A DNA stretch of 64,000 bases from CBDCGJ01 sp965216645 (GCA_965216645.1 CBDCGJ010000042.1:124001-188000), one strand, 5' to 3'; shown: positions 28,287 to 37,527, counted from the stretch's first letter. Made by a program: numbers and translations. The notes: generated from the sequence alone by a model not told the origin.

Positions 28287-29725
28287 GGGTCAAGTCTGAT
28301 TTCTGCTGGATAAATTCTCTGCGGCGGTTTTGGTTGATGCTTGTTTGACGAGGCCGGTTTGGGTCTCGTATTCGGTGTCGAGTTCTTCTCTGAGCGCCGT
28401 CATCTGGCGTCGTTCGAAGTCGGTGATCTTGATCGCCCGCCAGCGTTCGGCGGCCCGGATCATGGCCGCGAACATCAGCTTCAGCACCGCCTTCTCGCCC
28501 CAGGCGTTGGGGATGATTTTGAGCCGCCGGCGCTCTTCGACGAACAGGCGTTCAAGCAGGTTGGTGGTCCGCGTGGCCCGGCGGTGCGTGATCGGCGTGC
28601 GCAAATGCGCGATGCAGGCTTCGTAATCGTCCATGAAGCAAGCCACGGCGCTCGGATAGTCGCGCTCGTAATCGGCCACAAGGCCGGCCGCCAGATCGCG
28701 GGCGATGGCCCGGCTCGGCGCCTCGTAGCTGGCCTTGGCCCGGGCCTTGAACTCGGGCCAGACGTCCTCCGGCAGCTTCGCCGCCAGATTGCGCATGCGG
28801 TGCGCCAGGCAGCGTTGCCGGGCCGAGCGGGGAAAGCAGCTCTCGATCGCCTTGATGATGCCGCCGGCGCCGTCCGAGACCGCCAGCAGCGGATCGCCCA
28901 GACCGCGTGCCCGCATATCCTGAAAGAAAGCGCTGACCGTCTCATGATCCTCTTTCGAGCCGGCCATCAGATGCAGCAGTATCCGCTTGCCATTGGCGCC
29001 AAAGCCCCAGGCCGCCAAAACCGGCTCGCGCCGCTGACCCGGCCGCAGCCGCTCGGCGACGCCGTCGACATAGAGATATTGAATGTCATACTTGGCGAGA
29101 TCGCGGCGGATGAAGGCCTGATAGTCGGCCCACAGCCGTTCGCCCATCTCCGACGCCGCCGTCTTGGAGAGCAGCAAGCGGCCGCTTTCGTCCCGGAAGG
29201 CGTCCTCGATGTCCCTGACCGACAGGCCGCGGGCCAGCATCTCCACGGTCAGATCCTCAAGCGCCTGGCTATGGCCCTTCAGATGATCCCGGATCTCGGA
29301 GCGGAACGGCGCGTCGCGGCCGGCGATCTGCGGGGCGGAGAATGCCACGAACCCCTCGGCGGTCTTCAAACGACCCCGCCGGTTGCCGTTGCGGTAGCCC
29401 CGTGCCGGATCGCCGCCATGCTCGTAATAGTCCCGGCCCAGCGCATCGCCGGCCTCCGCCTCAAGGGCTTCCTCGATGATCAATTGCGTCGCCAGCTTGA
29501 GCAGCGCCGTCTTCTCCGACGGCGTCGACAGACGGCCCTCGATCAAGTCCGATAACTGTTGCCGCGTCGCCATCCCCGGATCAAGTCCGGGGCAGGCTTT
29601 GCCGGTACTCTCTTCCCCATGGGGTGTCCTCCTGATGCTGAGGACGGCAGCGCCATCCTCGGTTAAAGATTCGCATCAACAGGATGCACCCCATACAAAT
29701 TATCCAGCAAGTTTAAGACTTCACC
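28287..29725 (-). mobile_element. IS256-family insertion sequence (about 1439 bp)
   Basis: Terminal inverted repeats: left GGGTCAAGTCTGATTTCTGC, right (reverse complement) GGTGAAGTCTTAAACTTGCT, both continuing TGGATAA. Inserted in the IS630-A transposase. No convincing 8-9 base target duplication is visible, so one flank may have been altered. Confidence 0.8.
28290..29573 (-). CDS. IS256-family (mutator-type) transposase
   Basis: 427 residues. DDE residues are in QYLYVDGVAERL (Asp), LLAVSDGAGGIIKAIE (Asp) and TNLLERLFVEERRRLKIIP (Glu). RQRCLAHRMRNLAAKLP carries the Cys/His region of the mutator family. The stop codon lies inside the terminal repeat. Looks intact and possibly active. Confidence 0.9.
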   Translation of the reverse strand: MATRQQLSDLIEGRLSTPSEKTALLKLATQLIIEEALEAEAGDALGRDYYEHGGDPARGYRNGNRRGRLKTAEGFVAFSAPQIAGRDAPFRSEIRDHLKGHSQALEDLTVEMLARGLSVRDIEDAFRDESGRLLLSKTAASEMGERLWADYQAFIRRDLAKYDIQYLYVDGVAERLRPGQRREPVLAAWGFGANGKRILLHLMAGSKEDHETVSAFFQDMRARGLGDPLLAVSDGAGGIIKAIESCFPRSARQRCLAHRMRNLAAKLPEDVWPEFKARAKASYEAPSRAIARDLAAGLVADYERDYPSAVACFMDDYEACIAHLRTPITHRRATRTTNLLERLFVEERRRLKIIPNAWGEKAVLKLMFAAMIRAAERWRAIKITDFERRQMTALREELDTEYETQTGLVKQASTKTAAENLSSRNQT

Positions 29726-30041
29726 GTGGGCAAGCTTTACTCGTGAGCTGGTCCCACATTGTTGGTCAGCCTGACGGCCCACAAACGCGAAAAAGCCAAA
29801 AAAGCGGTTCAAAAACGCGGTGCTTGGCTCTTGTTCCTGCCGCCATATTCACCAGACTACAACCCCATCGAACTGGCCTACTCGAAGCTGAAGGCACACC
29901 TCAAACGCATGAAGCCCCGGACTGTCGAGGAACTCTGGAAAACAACAGGAAGGGTCTGCGACCTCTTCAAACCCGACGAATGCTGGAATTTCTTCGTCGC
30001 AGATGGATATGCTCCAGAATAATCCGGAAATGCTCTAGTTT
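29726..30041 (+). pseudogene. IS630-A transposase, C-terminal fragment and right end
   Basis: From about 29759 the frame codes LLFLPPYSPDYNPIELAYSK and VEELWKTTGRVCDLFKPDEC, the standard IS630 C-terminus including the last catalytic Glu of the DDE/DDD-type core. It ends with the terminal repeat whose reverse complement is CTAGAGCATTTCCGGATTAT, matching the other end at 35306 (CTAGAGCGGTACCGAAATAG). The 30 bases after IS256 do not match the expected IS630 sequence, so the join is imperfect. Confidence 0.75.
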
Positions 30042-31190
30042 GAGACCTGTGCGCGGGTAAGGGTTTACATGATTTGATAGTTTTGATTCTCTCGTTTTAT
30101 CGAAGTGAACGGGAGGCGATGTGATGGCTCGGCGGACGATTGGACAGGAAGGCTTTTCCTTTATGTCGGGGAGTAGAGCTTCGGATCTGGACGCGCTTGC
30201 GCACCTGATCGATTGGTCTGCCGCCGACACTTTGATGATGCCGATCTCGGCTGGGGCAAAGGGCGAGCAGGGCTGGCCGCCGCTCTGTTTGCTAAAGGCT
30301 CTGCTGCTGGCGCGCTGGTATGATCTGAGCGATGTGAAGCTGGCCGAGGCGCTGGATGACCGGGCTTCCTTCCGCCGCTTTTGCGGCTTTTCTCGCAACG
30401 AAGCGACACCGGAACGCACTGCCTTCGTGCGCTTTCGCCGAACCCTGGTCCGCCTCGGTCTCGGCGACAGGTTGTTCGATGTCATCACCGAACAACTTTA
30501 CCGCCAACATGTCGAAGTGAAGCGCGGCACCCTGGTCGACGCGACGATCATCGCTTCGGCCTCCAAGGAAGACGATGAGGCCCGTTGGGTCAAGCACAAG
30601 AACCGCAAGGCCGTACACGGTTATAAGGCGCATGTGGCTTGCGACGAGGACACGGCGTTGATCGAACGGGTGGCGGTGACGCCGGCCAATGTCAACGATG
30701 GCAAGGCCGGCTGCAATATTATCCCGGACGACCCGGGCGAGGTTTACGCGGACAGTGCCTATCGAGGCGAACGCTTCCGCAAGGCCGTAGAGGCGCGAGG
30801 CGGTCGAGCCCGGGTGGTGGTGACCGGCGTTTGGGCGCGCAGGCACGAAGATGCGGCGGCGAAACTGAAGGCTGTTAACGGACCGATCCACAAAGTGCGC
30901 GGGCGGATCGAAAAGATCTTCGGCACGGCCAAGCGTCATTATGGCCTACGCGCCATGACCGGTATCGGCCTTGACAAGGCAACGCTCCAGGTCCTCTTCA
31001 CCGCCATCGCCTACAACCTGAAGCGGGCCCTCAATCTGCAAAGAGCATGAGCAAATGGGACCGACGAGGCCCCGTCTGCTGACAATCGGCGGTCAAACCG
31101 ACAACAAAGCCGGATGGCCACGGAAAATCTCTCTCGCCTATCAAATATCATCAGAAAAACAAAGGGATAGCTGACCCGCGCACAGGTCTC
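30042..31190 (+). mobile_element. IS5-family insertion sequence, copy 2 (1149 bp)
   Basis: Same ends as copy 1. The left flank is the IS630-A right end (CTCTAGTTT); the right flank is CTAGTGGAC and IS3-B orfB. CTAG appears on both sides, but with three extra bases on the left, so it is at best an imperfect target duplication. Confidence 0.9.
30124..31050 (+). CDS. IS5-family transposase (copy 2)
   Basis: 308 residues, intact DDE transposase, nearly identical to copies 1 and 4 (it has RRFCGF and PANVNDGK, probably the ancestral forms). Start chosen as in copy 1. Confidence 0.9.
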   Translation: MARRTIGQEGFSFMSGSRASDLDALAHLIDWSAADTLMMPISAGAKGEQGWPPLCLLKALLLARWYDLSDVKLAEALDDRASFRRFCGFSRNEATPERTAFVRFRRTLVRLGLGDRLFDVITEQLYRQHVEVKRGTLVDATIIASASKEDDEARWVKHKNRKAVHGYKAHVACDEDTALIERVAVTPANVNDGKAGCNIIPDDPGEVYADSAYRGERFRKAVEARGGRARVVVTGVWARRHEDAAAKLKAVNGPIHKVRGRIEKIFGTAKRHYGLRAMTGIGLDKATLQVLFTAIAYNLKRALNLQRA

Positions 31191-31820
31191 CTAGTGGACA
31201 AACGGCCGACCTATGGCTATCGCCGCATCACCGCGCTGTTGAACCGGGAACGCAAGGAAAACGGCGAAAATCCGGTCAATCACAAGCGGGTTTACCGGAT
31301 CATGAAGGCCAACAATCTGTTGCTGGCCCGTAAATACAGGATCCGCCCGGAACATCTGCATGATGGCAAGGTTGTCGTCCTGCGCTCGAACCTGCGCTGG
31401 TGTTCCGACGGCTTCGAGTTCACCTGCTGGAATGGCGACGTGGTCCGTGGCGGCTTCATCATCGATGCCCATGATCGCGAGGTCATCGCCTGGCGCGGCG
31501 TTGTCGGCGCCGGCATCTCCGGTTCCGACGTTCGGGATATGATGCTGGAAGCTGTCGAAAAACGTTTTGGCGCGATCCGGGCGCCGGAGCAGATCGAGAT
31601 GCTGAGCGACAACGGCGCCTGCTACACCGCCAAGGACACGAAAACCTTTGCCAGACAACTGAACTTGAAACCCTGCTTCACGCCGGTCGCCAGTCCGCAA
31701 TCAAACGGCATGTCAGAAGCCTTCGTGAATACGCTGAAGCGGGATTACGTCCGCGTGACGCCGTTGCCGGATGCCGAAACCGCTTTGAAATTGATCGCCG
31801 GATGGATCGAAGACTACAAT
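31191..31820 (+). pseudogene. IS3-family element B, OrfB fragment
   Basis: About 210 residues from VDKRPTYGYRRITALLNRE to GWIEDYN. It is similar but not identical to the OrfB at 26992-27750 (for example KENGENPV versus AENGEEPV), so it derives from a second IS3. The N-terminus and orfA were lost at the IS5 copy 2 boundary. The C-terminus stops at TACAAT, the same codons as in IS3-A, where the right copy of the recombinase element begins. Confidence 0.75.
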
Positions 31821-31843
31821 CCTGTTTCATAACACCCATCTCT

Positions 31844-33928
31844 CTATGCTGTTGATTTGAATAGGTTTTGTTGTTCTGGGCATGGTCCTGTGGGGTGGTT
31901 TGGTCGTTTTTTGGCTTGTCCCGCGACGCTTTGACCTGCCGATCCTTGCAATTCCGTGCGTTCGAACAGCCACGGGCCATCGGGCAGTGGATGGATGGCG
32001 TTGATCCGGCCTGCTTGGGCCGCCAGTCTAAGGGTCTTTGGCGCGATGCCCAGGAACGCGGCCGCTTTGGTCAGATTGAGCCAAGCTTCCACACCATCGG
32101 GGGCGGGGCGGAAGGCTGGAATTTTGCGATGCGAGCGTAGCGAACAGACCCGCTCGCGGGTCCAACGATTACCGTGTCCGGTACGAAGACCATTGCGATT
32201 GAGGATCCCGGCAATCAGATCATCATTGGCAATTAAAGTCAGCTGTGTGATTGCCTCGACAACATCGCCTGGTGTGCTGTTGCGCTGGCCGCGCCGCCGC
32301 CGTGGCAGGCGTAGCTCGGTATGGACGCCACCCATCCAATGAATGATCAGCACAATCTCGCCCGAACCGTCTGTTTTTTTGTCGTCAATATCGGCGATGA
32401 CTTCGTGGATCAGGGTGCGCGTGATACGCTTCTTCAAACGGGCATCGGTTGTCGGCGCCTGCCAAACGGTTTGCAGATTGCCGGCCAAGGTCGCGAAGGT
32501 GTCAGGCATGGCGGGCAGGCTTAGAACTTCTGAGGCATCATGGGCATTGATCTTGGCATCAATCTCGCTTTGCCGGATAAGAGCGGCATTCCATCTTGCC
32601 TCCAATTCTCCGGCCACCAGCCGGTTGGCCGGGTCCGTGGCATCGTATTGCCGGAAGGCGCGGTCGCTCGCATAGCGCGCCGCTTCCAGATCACGGGCGA
32701 GCGCATCGCGGACCTGATCACGCCGGCTCGCCGCTTCAGCTTGCGCTTTGATTGCCGCTTCGATGGCGCCAGGCGCGACCACCGCAAGCAAAACTTCTTC
32801 GATAGCGTCATCAACACGCAGGCCGCCAAAGGCGATACAGCGTGGCTCGCCGTTGTCGAGCTGTCCGCGACAACAGGAATAGCGCGGAATATTGTGCTTG
32901 GCGCCGGTATAGCGAAGCGACAGTTTGCGCCCGCAACGCCGGCATCGAAGCAATCCGGCAAGCAATGCATCGCCGTGTTTGGCGGCGCCATGGTGCCGGC
33001 TTGTTGGAGTATTGTCACTGACCATTTTGCGTATTGCTTCCGCTCGCTCCCAATCAACATAGCCTTCATGCGCTCCAGGCTTTAGCGCCAACCATTCACC
33101 ACGCGGTATGCGCTGGGCTTTAACGCGCAGGCCCGAGGCGCCGTAACCTGTTACCGCCTTGGTTTTGCCATAGGCGTAGGCGCCACCGTAAACCGGGTTT
33201 GCAATCATCCGGTGCAGCGTATGATAACAAGGCCGGCGCCAGATCGTCTCGCCATTCTTCCGTTTTGCCGGTAAATCGATCCCGTGCTCCAAAAACCACA
33301 ACAGAGCCTGGCGGACACTGCCCAATTCAGCGACTTTGTCGAAAACCAGTTTGATCGCTTCCTGCACCCGGCGGTCAGGGTCTTTCTCCAAGCGGTCGCC
33401 GGCTTTTATATAGCCAACCGGGGCGGCAACGATAAGTTCGCCCCGCTTGGCTTTCTCATGGCGCGCGGCAAGTGAGCGCTGGCGTAAAAGGTCAAGTTCA
33501 TATTCGTTGAGGGAACCCTTCAAACCAAGCAGCAGCCGGTCATTGCTCTGGCGCGGCGCGTAGACCGTCTCCTGGTCGATCAGCACGCAATCCACAACCC
33601 GGCACATCTCGATCAATTGCTGCCAGTCCCTGCTGTTGCGGGCAAAGCGGGAGACTTCGCGAGCCGCCACCGCGCCGACCTTGCCGAGACAGACTTCCGC
33701 GACCATGCGCTCGAAACCGGCCCGCTCGGCACTGCCGGAGGCCGAGCGGCCAAGGTCTTCATCGACGGTCTCGATATCCCTCCAACCCAACTGGCCGAGC
33801 CGTCCGGCCATGGCATATTGCAGTGCCCTGCTCTCACGATTGTGCAGCACCTGATGAAGCGATGATTGGCGAACATACAGGATAGCTTTGCGCGCCAGAT
33901 GATGGCGTTGGATCTTCTCAGTCATCAT
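31844..33928 (-). CDS. Large serine recombinase (right copy)
   Basis: 694 residues, same sequence as the left copy, with an intact catalytic serine domain, recombinase domain and zinc ribbon. Two intact copies in opposite orientation provide both the enzyme and the homology for rearrangement of the region between them. Confidence 0.88.
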   Translation of the reverse strand: MMTEKIQRHHLARKAILYVRQSSLHQVLHNRESRALQYAMAGRLGQLGWRDIETVDEDLGRSASGSAERAGFERMVAEVCLGKVGAVAAREVSRFARNSRDWQQLIEMCRVVDCVLIDQETVYAPRQSNDRLLLGLKGSLNEYELDLLRQRSLAARHEKAKRGELIVAAPVGYIKAGDRLEKDPDRRVQEAIKLVFDKVAELGSVRQALLWFLEHGIDLPAKRKNGETIWRRPCYHTLHRMIANPVYGGAYAYGKTKAVTGYGASGLRVKAQRIPRGEWLALKPGAHEGYVDWERAEAIRKMVSDNTPTSRHHGAAKHGDALLAGLLRCRRCGRKLSLRYTGAKHNIPRYSCCRGQLDNGEPRCIAFGGLRVDDAIEEVLLAVVAPGAIEAAIKAQAEAASRRDQVRDALARDLEAARYASDRAFRQYDATDPANRLVAGELEARWNAALIRQSEIDAKINAHDASEVLSLPAMPDTFATLAGNLQTVWQAPTTDARLKKRITRTLIHEVIADIDDKKTDGSGEIVLIIHWMGGVHTELRLPRRRRGQRNSTPGDVVEAITQLTLIANDDLIAGILNRNGLRTGHGNRWTRERVCSLRSHRKIPAFRPAPDGVEAWLNLTKAAAFLGIAPKTLRLAAQAGRINAIHPLPDGPWLFERTELQGSAGQSVAGQAKKRPNHPTGPCPEQQNLFKSTA

Positions 33929-34124
33929 TGACCTCCCCGACGTCCTGTCCTTGTCTTCTCGCTGACACTTGGTCGTGCGCCAGCAACAGGTGCGCCATCA
34001 GCCCGGTGAGTGTCTCGCGGGTCTGAAACGGAAGGGCCTGCCAACCCGGCATTGTCATCGGTTCGGCTAGGTTTGAAGGATCGAACAAGTTGAACTGGAT
34101 GGGCGGCTTGCGATGATGGCGCAT
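33918..34124 (-). CDS. Small companion protein of the recombinase (right copy)
   Basis: 68 residues, same as 24688-24894 (MRHHRKPPIQFNLFDP start, TLTGLMAHLLLAH core). It overlaps the recombinase start and is probably translationally coupled to it. Confidence 0.65.
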   Translation of the reverse strand: MRHHRKPPIQFNLFDPSNLAEPMTMPGWQALPFQTRETLTGLMAHLLLAHDQVSARRQGQDVGEVNDD

Positions 34125-34470
34125 GAGTATCTCCCCGAATCTGATCACCAGACATCGAGTCTGCGCTCAAATCAGGGACTGTCGTAGGATTCCGGGGGCC
34201 GGCCAGAACACTGTCGCCAACTTCACCCAGCAACGCCTGCAAGGCAGCAAGGGCCGCGACATCAACCTCGGGGTAGTCTCCAGATCGAGCCGCCGAGCAC
34301 ACCGATCGCTCCAACATCCAAAGCGGTACTTCAAGGGGAAGGCAAAATCCGCCACCGCCCAGTCGGCACCGAGCGATCAAACCAAAAGACTTCTCAACAA
34401 CGCTTGTGATCAAGACGGTCCGGCCATACCAAGGATGATGGCGGTAAAAAACCTCCTGCTCACCTGTAAT
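33925..34470 (-). CDS. DUF5372/Y4bD-like accessory protein (right copy)
   Basis: Same frame as 24342-24887, without an ordinary start codon. In this copy the open frame continues outward through the element end toward 34512, where an upstream start in flanking IS3 sequence would be possible. Confidence 0.5.
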   Translation of the reverse strand: MTGEQEVFYRHHPWYGRTVLITSVVEKSFGLIARCRLGGGGFCLPLEVPLWMLERSVCSAARSGDYPEVDVAALAALQALLGEVGDSVLAGPRNPTTVPDLSADSMSGDQIRGDTHAPSSQAAHPVQLVRSFKPSRTDDNAGLAGPSVSDPRDTHRADGAPVAGARPSVSEKTRTGRRGGQ

Positions 34471-34493
34471 GTGGGCGTTGGAAAACCCTGTTG

Positions 34494-34601
34494 TACAACG
34501 AGAACCATCCACATTCCGGGTTGAAGATGAAATCTCCGCGCGAGTTCATCAAAACCCAAAAACTGACCGCCTAGGTGTCCGCCGAAACGGGGGCAAGATC
34601 A
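34494..34601 (+). pseudogene. IS3-A 3' end: OrfB C-terminus and right terminal repeat
   Basis: Reading from TACAAC gives YNENHPHSGLKMKSPREF and then IKTQKLTA with stop TAG at 34572-34574, the canonical C-terminus of IS3-family OrfB. CCTAGGTGTCCGCCGAAACG begins the right terminal repeat, ending AAGATCA at 34601. This is the missing end of IS3-A (26992-28200). Confidence 0.8.
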
Positions 34602-35306
34602 CAGGGCGCCACCAGACCGTCCGCGCGGAGCCCGGCGATAAAGGTCAGGGTTTTCCAATGACCATGGGGGATGCTGGCCACCAGCCGCTGGCCCTTGTGG
34701 CAGCGTCCGCGCGGCCGGGCCATTTTCGTCGTCAGGCCGGTTTCATCGATGAAGACGATGTTGGCGATGCGTTCCGGGTGGGCCAAGAGCCAGGCTTGGC
34801 GTTTGCGCCAAACCACGCGGGCGGCTTGGACATCTGAGCGTTCTTGCTCACTGGCGTGTGCGGTTTTTTTTGAAGCTGATCTTGTTCGCCCGCAGCCAGT
34901 CGTCAATCGTCGAGGTCGCCGCCTCGATGCCATGGACCTCAAGAAGCCGCTCGGAAAGCTCGCCAAGCGTGAGATCCGGGGTCTCTTTGATCCAACGCAG
35001 GATATCATCGCCATAGGGATCGAGACGACGTTTGTATGGCCGCCGCCGGCGCGGCGCCACGCTGCCTTCCTCTTCATGCTGTTTGACAAAGCGAATGGCG
35101 GAACTGACGCTGACATCGAAATGTGCCGCCGCCCGCCTGCGCGACATGCCGGAAGCTACTTTTTTTACCACTCGAAGCCGCAAATCTTCGGAAATCGTCA
35201 TCACTGGTACTCCTTCGCGAATCAATACACAAAGGAATCACAGCGCAAAAGAAAAGGGAATCCACCAGACAAAATCCCGATCCAATCTATTTCGGTACCG
35301 CTCTAG
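34602..35306 (-). pseudogene. IS630-A transposase, N-terminal part
   Basis: On the minus strand two overlapping frames code an IS630 transposase: DNA-binding part MTISEDLRLRVVKKVASGMS and SATSTIDDWLRANKISF-like, then TAHASEQERSDVQAARVVW and FIDETGLTTKMARPRG with the first catalytic Asp. The frames switch at a run of eight A (34864-34871), needing a +1 or -2 shift, either programmed or a mutation. The coding sequence stops at GLRADGLVAP, where IS3-A was inserted. The left terminal repeat begins at 35306. Confidence 0.75.
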
Positions 35307-35346
35307 GTTACCCTAGGTGTCCGCTCGAAACGGGGGCCAGATCACT
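35307..35346 (-). mobile_element. IS3-B left terminal repeat remnant
   Basis: Minus strand TGATCTGGCCCCCGTTTCGA through CCTAGGGTAAC, about 40 bases, matches the IS3-A left end. It is cut by the IS630-A end at 35306. It marks the outer edge of the mobile-element nest and the insertion point in the TIGR02270 gene. Confidence 0.7.
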
Positions 35347-36573
35347 CCAGTTCGTGATTGCCTTAACGCTCGGCAACGGTGAATTTGGGTCCTGTAGGGC
35401 GAGTTCCAAGGCCGCGGCCCGGCGATGGGGTTGGCGGCCGCTGGCCAGTATTTGCCGGCAACGCTCCAGGGCGATGGGTCCGCCGAGTAGATAGCGTTGA
35501 CCGACTTCTAAATTTTGCCGGTTTTCGGCCCACCATGTCTCGACTAAATCCGGGGCCGGCCAGGGTAGGTTGTCGTCCGGGTCGAGGTCGACATTGTCGT
35601 CCCGCGGGTCGTCGGTCGGGCCGGGCAGGTCGAAATCCTCGGGCTTGTCGGTTTCGAGATCGAGCAACTCAAGATCGGCGCCGGTGATCAGGGTGAAGGC
35701 TTCGCCGGCGGTTCTGGCGAGGGCGGGATCGGACATGCGGTCGAGCAACCAGTGGACGGCGACGGGATCGCCGATGGCGCCGATGGCTTGGATCGCCAGG
35801 CGGTCGTCACGGCCCGCTCTTACGATCTCGGTGACCCATTCTTTGGTGGTGTCGCGGCCGCCGGCGCGGACATAGAGATCGATGGCGGTGCGTTGCCGCG
35901 GTCCCGGGGTTACGGCCATTTTAGCAAGCGCGGGACAGGCACGCCGGTCGCCCAGCAGCACCGACGACCAGATCGCCCAGAACCGGCAATCCGGATCCTC
36001 CGATTGACAGGCGTCTTCGAGTTGCCGTTGCGCCGTTTCGGCCTTGACCACACCGGCCAGGCGCAGGGCCTCGGCCCGCACCGCCGGGTCGTCATCGTCG
36101 ATCATGGCCACCAGCAGGGAGCCCGGGTTTCTCCGGTGCATCCGGTAGGCGGCGACGGCGACGGCGCGGCCGACCGGGTTTGCGCCGCCAAGCCATTGGG
36201 CGATAGGGGCGGCCGCGCCATCGAAGCCGACCCAGCCGAAGGCCGCCTTCAGGCCCCGCCAGGTCGCCTCCGCCCCGGTCGCCACGTCGAGATAGTGACT
36301 CAACCGATTCCGGTCGTTGGTAAGCAGCGCCAGGGTCGCCGCGGCGAACATTTCGCCGCTTTCCGGGTAGCGCTCCAGCGCCTCGTCACAGAGCGCCCGG
36401 CCCGCCTCGCCGGCCACCACCAGCCCGTCCAAATGCGCCGCCAGCCGGTTCTCCAAACGCCGCAAATGCCCCACATCATAATGCGCCGCCCCCACCGCAT
36501 CGTCCCGCAACCCCCAAAGAAACGCCGCCTCTTCAGCGTGTTGGGCGAGGATGTTGGGTAAAATGACAGACAT
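35347..36573 (-). CDS. TIGR02270-family HEAT-repeat protein, T6SS-associated, 3' end lost
   Basis: About 409 native residues (MSVILPNILAQHAEEAAFLW start). Helical HEAT-like repeats run throughout (VAAYRMHRRNPGSLLVAMID, RFWAIWSSVLLGDRRACPAL, AGEAFTLITGADLELLDLE), and the acidic DPRDDNVDLDPDDNLPWP block is diagnostic of TIGR02270. This family sits in VgrG/T6SS effector islands; its exact role is unknown, possibly cargo handling. The frame ends in IS3-B sequence (DLAPVSSGHLG), so only a short C-terminal tail is lost. Last gene of the vgrG operon on this strand. Confidence 0.8.
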
Positions 36574-36657
36574 AAAAAACCGATGTTGATATTGAAACGT
36601 TATTTTTTGGATAATGAAACGCCAGACAGCAATTCGCGAAAATTGATAGAAAGATTA

Positions 36658-37512
36658 TCAATATCTGATTTTTTCCCAGCTAATTTTGTCGAACCTGTGT
36701 ACTTCAATCCCCCCGGAGGCACATAAATACTTTTCTGAACTTCTTAGTCTACTCGCAAGGATTTCATAATTATTTACTATCGATTGTCCGTCTTCTAGTA
36801 AAAAGAGACCGTCAACTCCTCCTGCTAGGTAAATTTGATTGTCAAAAACAGCAATGTCGACGAAGTCAACGTCCCCGATTTCAATAATGTTCCAGTTCTG
36901 ATTTTCTCCGACGATCAATGTTCCGACGTCACCACAAGCATATATCGTTCCTGCCGGCGATACTGCCACACTGTTAATATCGATATTTGTGTCTAACTCG
37001 ATAGCTGACCAATTGCGTCCGTTAAACTGTATTAGTTGCCCAGAGCACCCCACGGCGTATTTTCTGCCGTCAGGTAGGCAAATAATTCGATTTAAGTAGT
37101 TTCCATCCGTGTCATACACGTGGCTCCACCTATCATCTTCGAAGCGAAATATGCCGTTTTTCGAGGTGACCAATACAGCACCAGATCCCAAACATATTGA
37201 GGTCAACATATGTGTTACCGGGCACTGCGACACCGACCATTCGCCGTCAATTTGAACGTGGAGACGGCCGGCATTGCCAGCCACGTATTTCCTACCATCC
37301 GGACTGATATAGAGATCTGCAAACCACCCATCGAACTCATAAATAACGTTCCGACGACTTTTCATGTCATCGTGAGCGTACAGGTAGGAAACGGCGAATT
37401 CACCGTCATACGCTACTACATTGCAAAATAGTTTCCCGTGATCATCGGAAATTGCGGGCGCTGCTGTCCAACTCCATCCGTCATCGTCTGTAAAACTCGC
37501 TAGGGAATTCAT
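36658..37512 (-). CDS. Beta-propeller-like protein, candidate immunity protein
   Basis: 284 residues with a repeating pattern of short strands: about six blocks with SPDGRKYVAGNAGRL, LPDGRKYAVGCSGQL, SPAGTIYACGDVGTL and NQIYLAGGVDGLF. These suggest a five- to seven-bladed propeller. No signal peptide, no enzyme motif. It is strongly AT-rich compared with the neighbours. It starts 15 bases after the DUF4150-toxin-like gene on the same strand, the usual place of a cognate immunity gene in T6SS islands. The immunity role is inferred from position only. Confidence 0.6.
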   Translation of the reverse strand: MNSLASFTDDDGWSWTAAPAISDDHGKLFCNVVAYDGEFAVSYLYAHDDMKSRRNVIYEFDGWFADLYISPDGRKYVAGNAGRLHVQIDGEWSVSQCPVTHMLTSICLGSGAVLVTSKNGIFRFEDDRWSHVYDTDGNYLNRIICLPDGRKYAVGCSGQLIQFNGRNWSAIELDTNIDINSVAVSPAGTIYACGDVGTLIVGENQNWNIIEIGDVDFVDIAVFDNQIYLAGGVDGLFLLEDGQSIVNNYEILASRLRSSEKYLCASGGIEVHRFDKISWEKIRY

Positions 37513-37527
37513 AGACCAGCCTCCAAC

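Larger units (their letters stand above)
31821..34493 (-). mobile_element. Serine recombinase element, right copy (2673 bp, inverted)
   Basis: Exact inverted counterpart of 24319-26991 at the level of the coded proteins and length. Flanks are TACAAT (31815-31820) and TACAAC (34494-34499), both Tyr-Asn codons of IS3 orfB sequences. With the left copy it forms a large inverted repeat able to recombine. Confidence 0.85.

Noticed and set aside
28690..29560. Plus-strand open frame of 404 codons over IS256
   Set aside because: Antisense shadow of an intact transposase with full DDE motifs.
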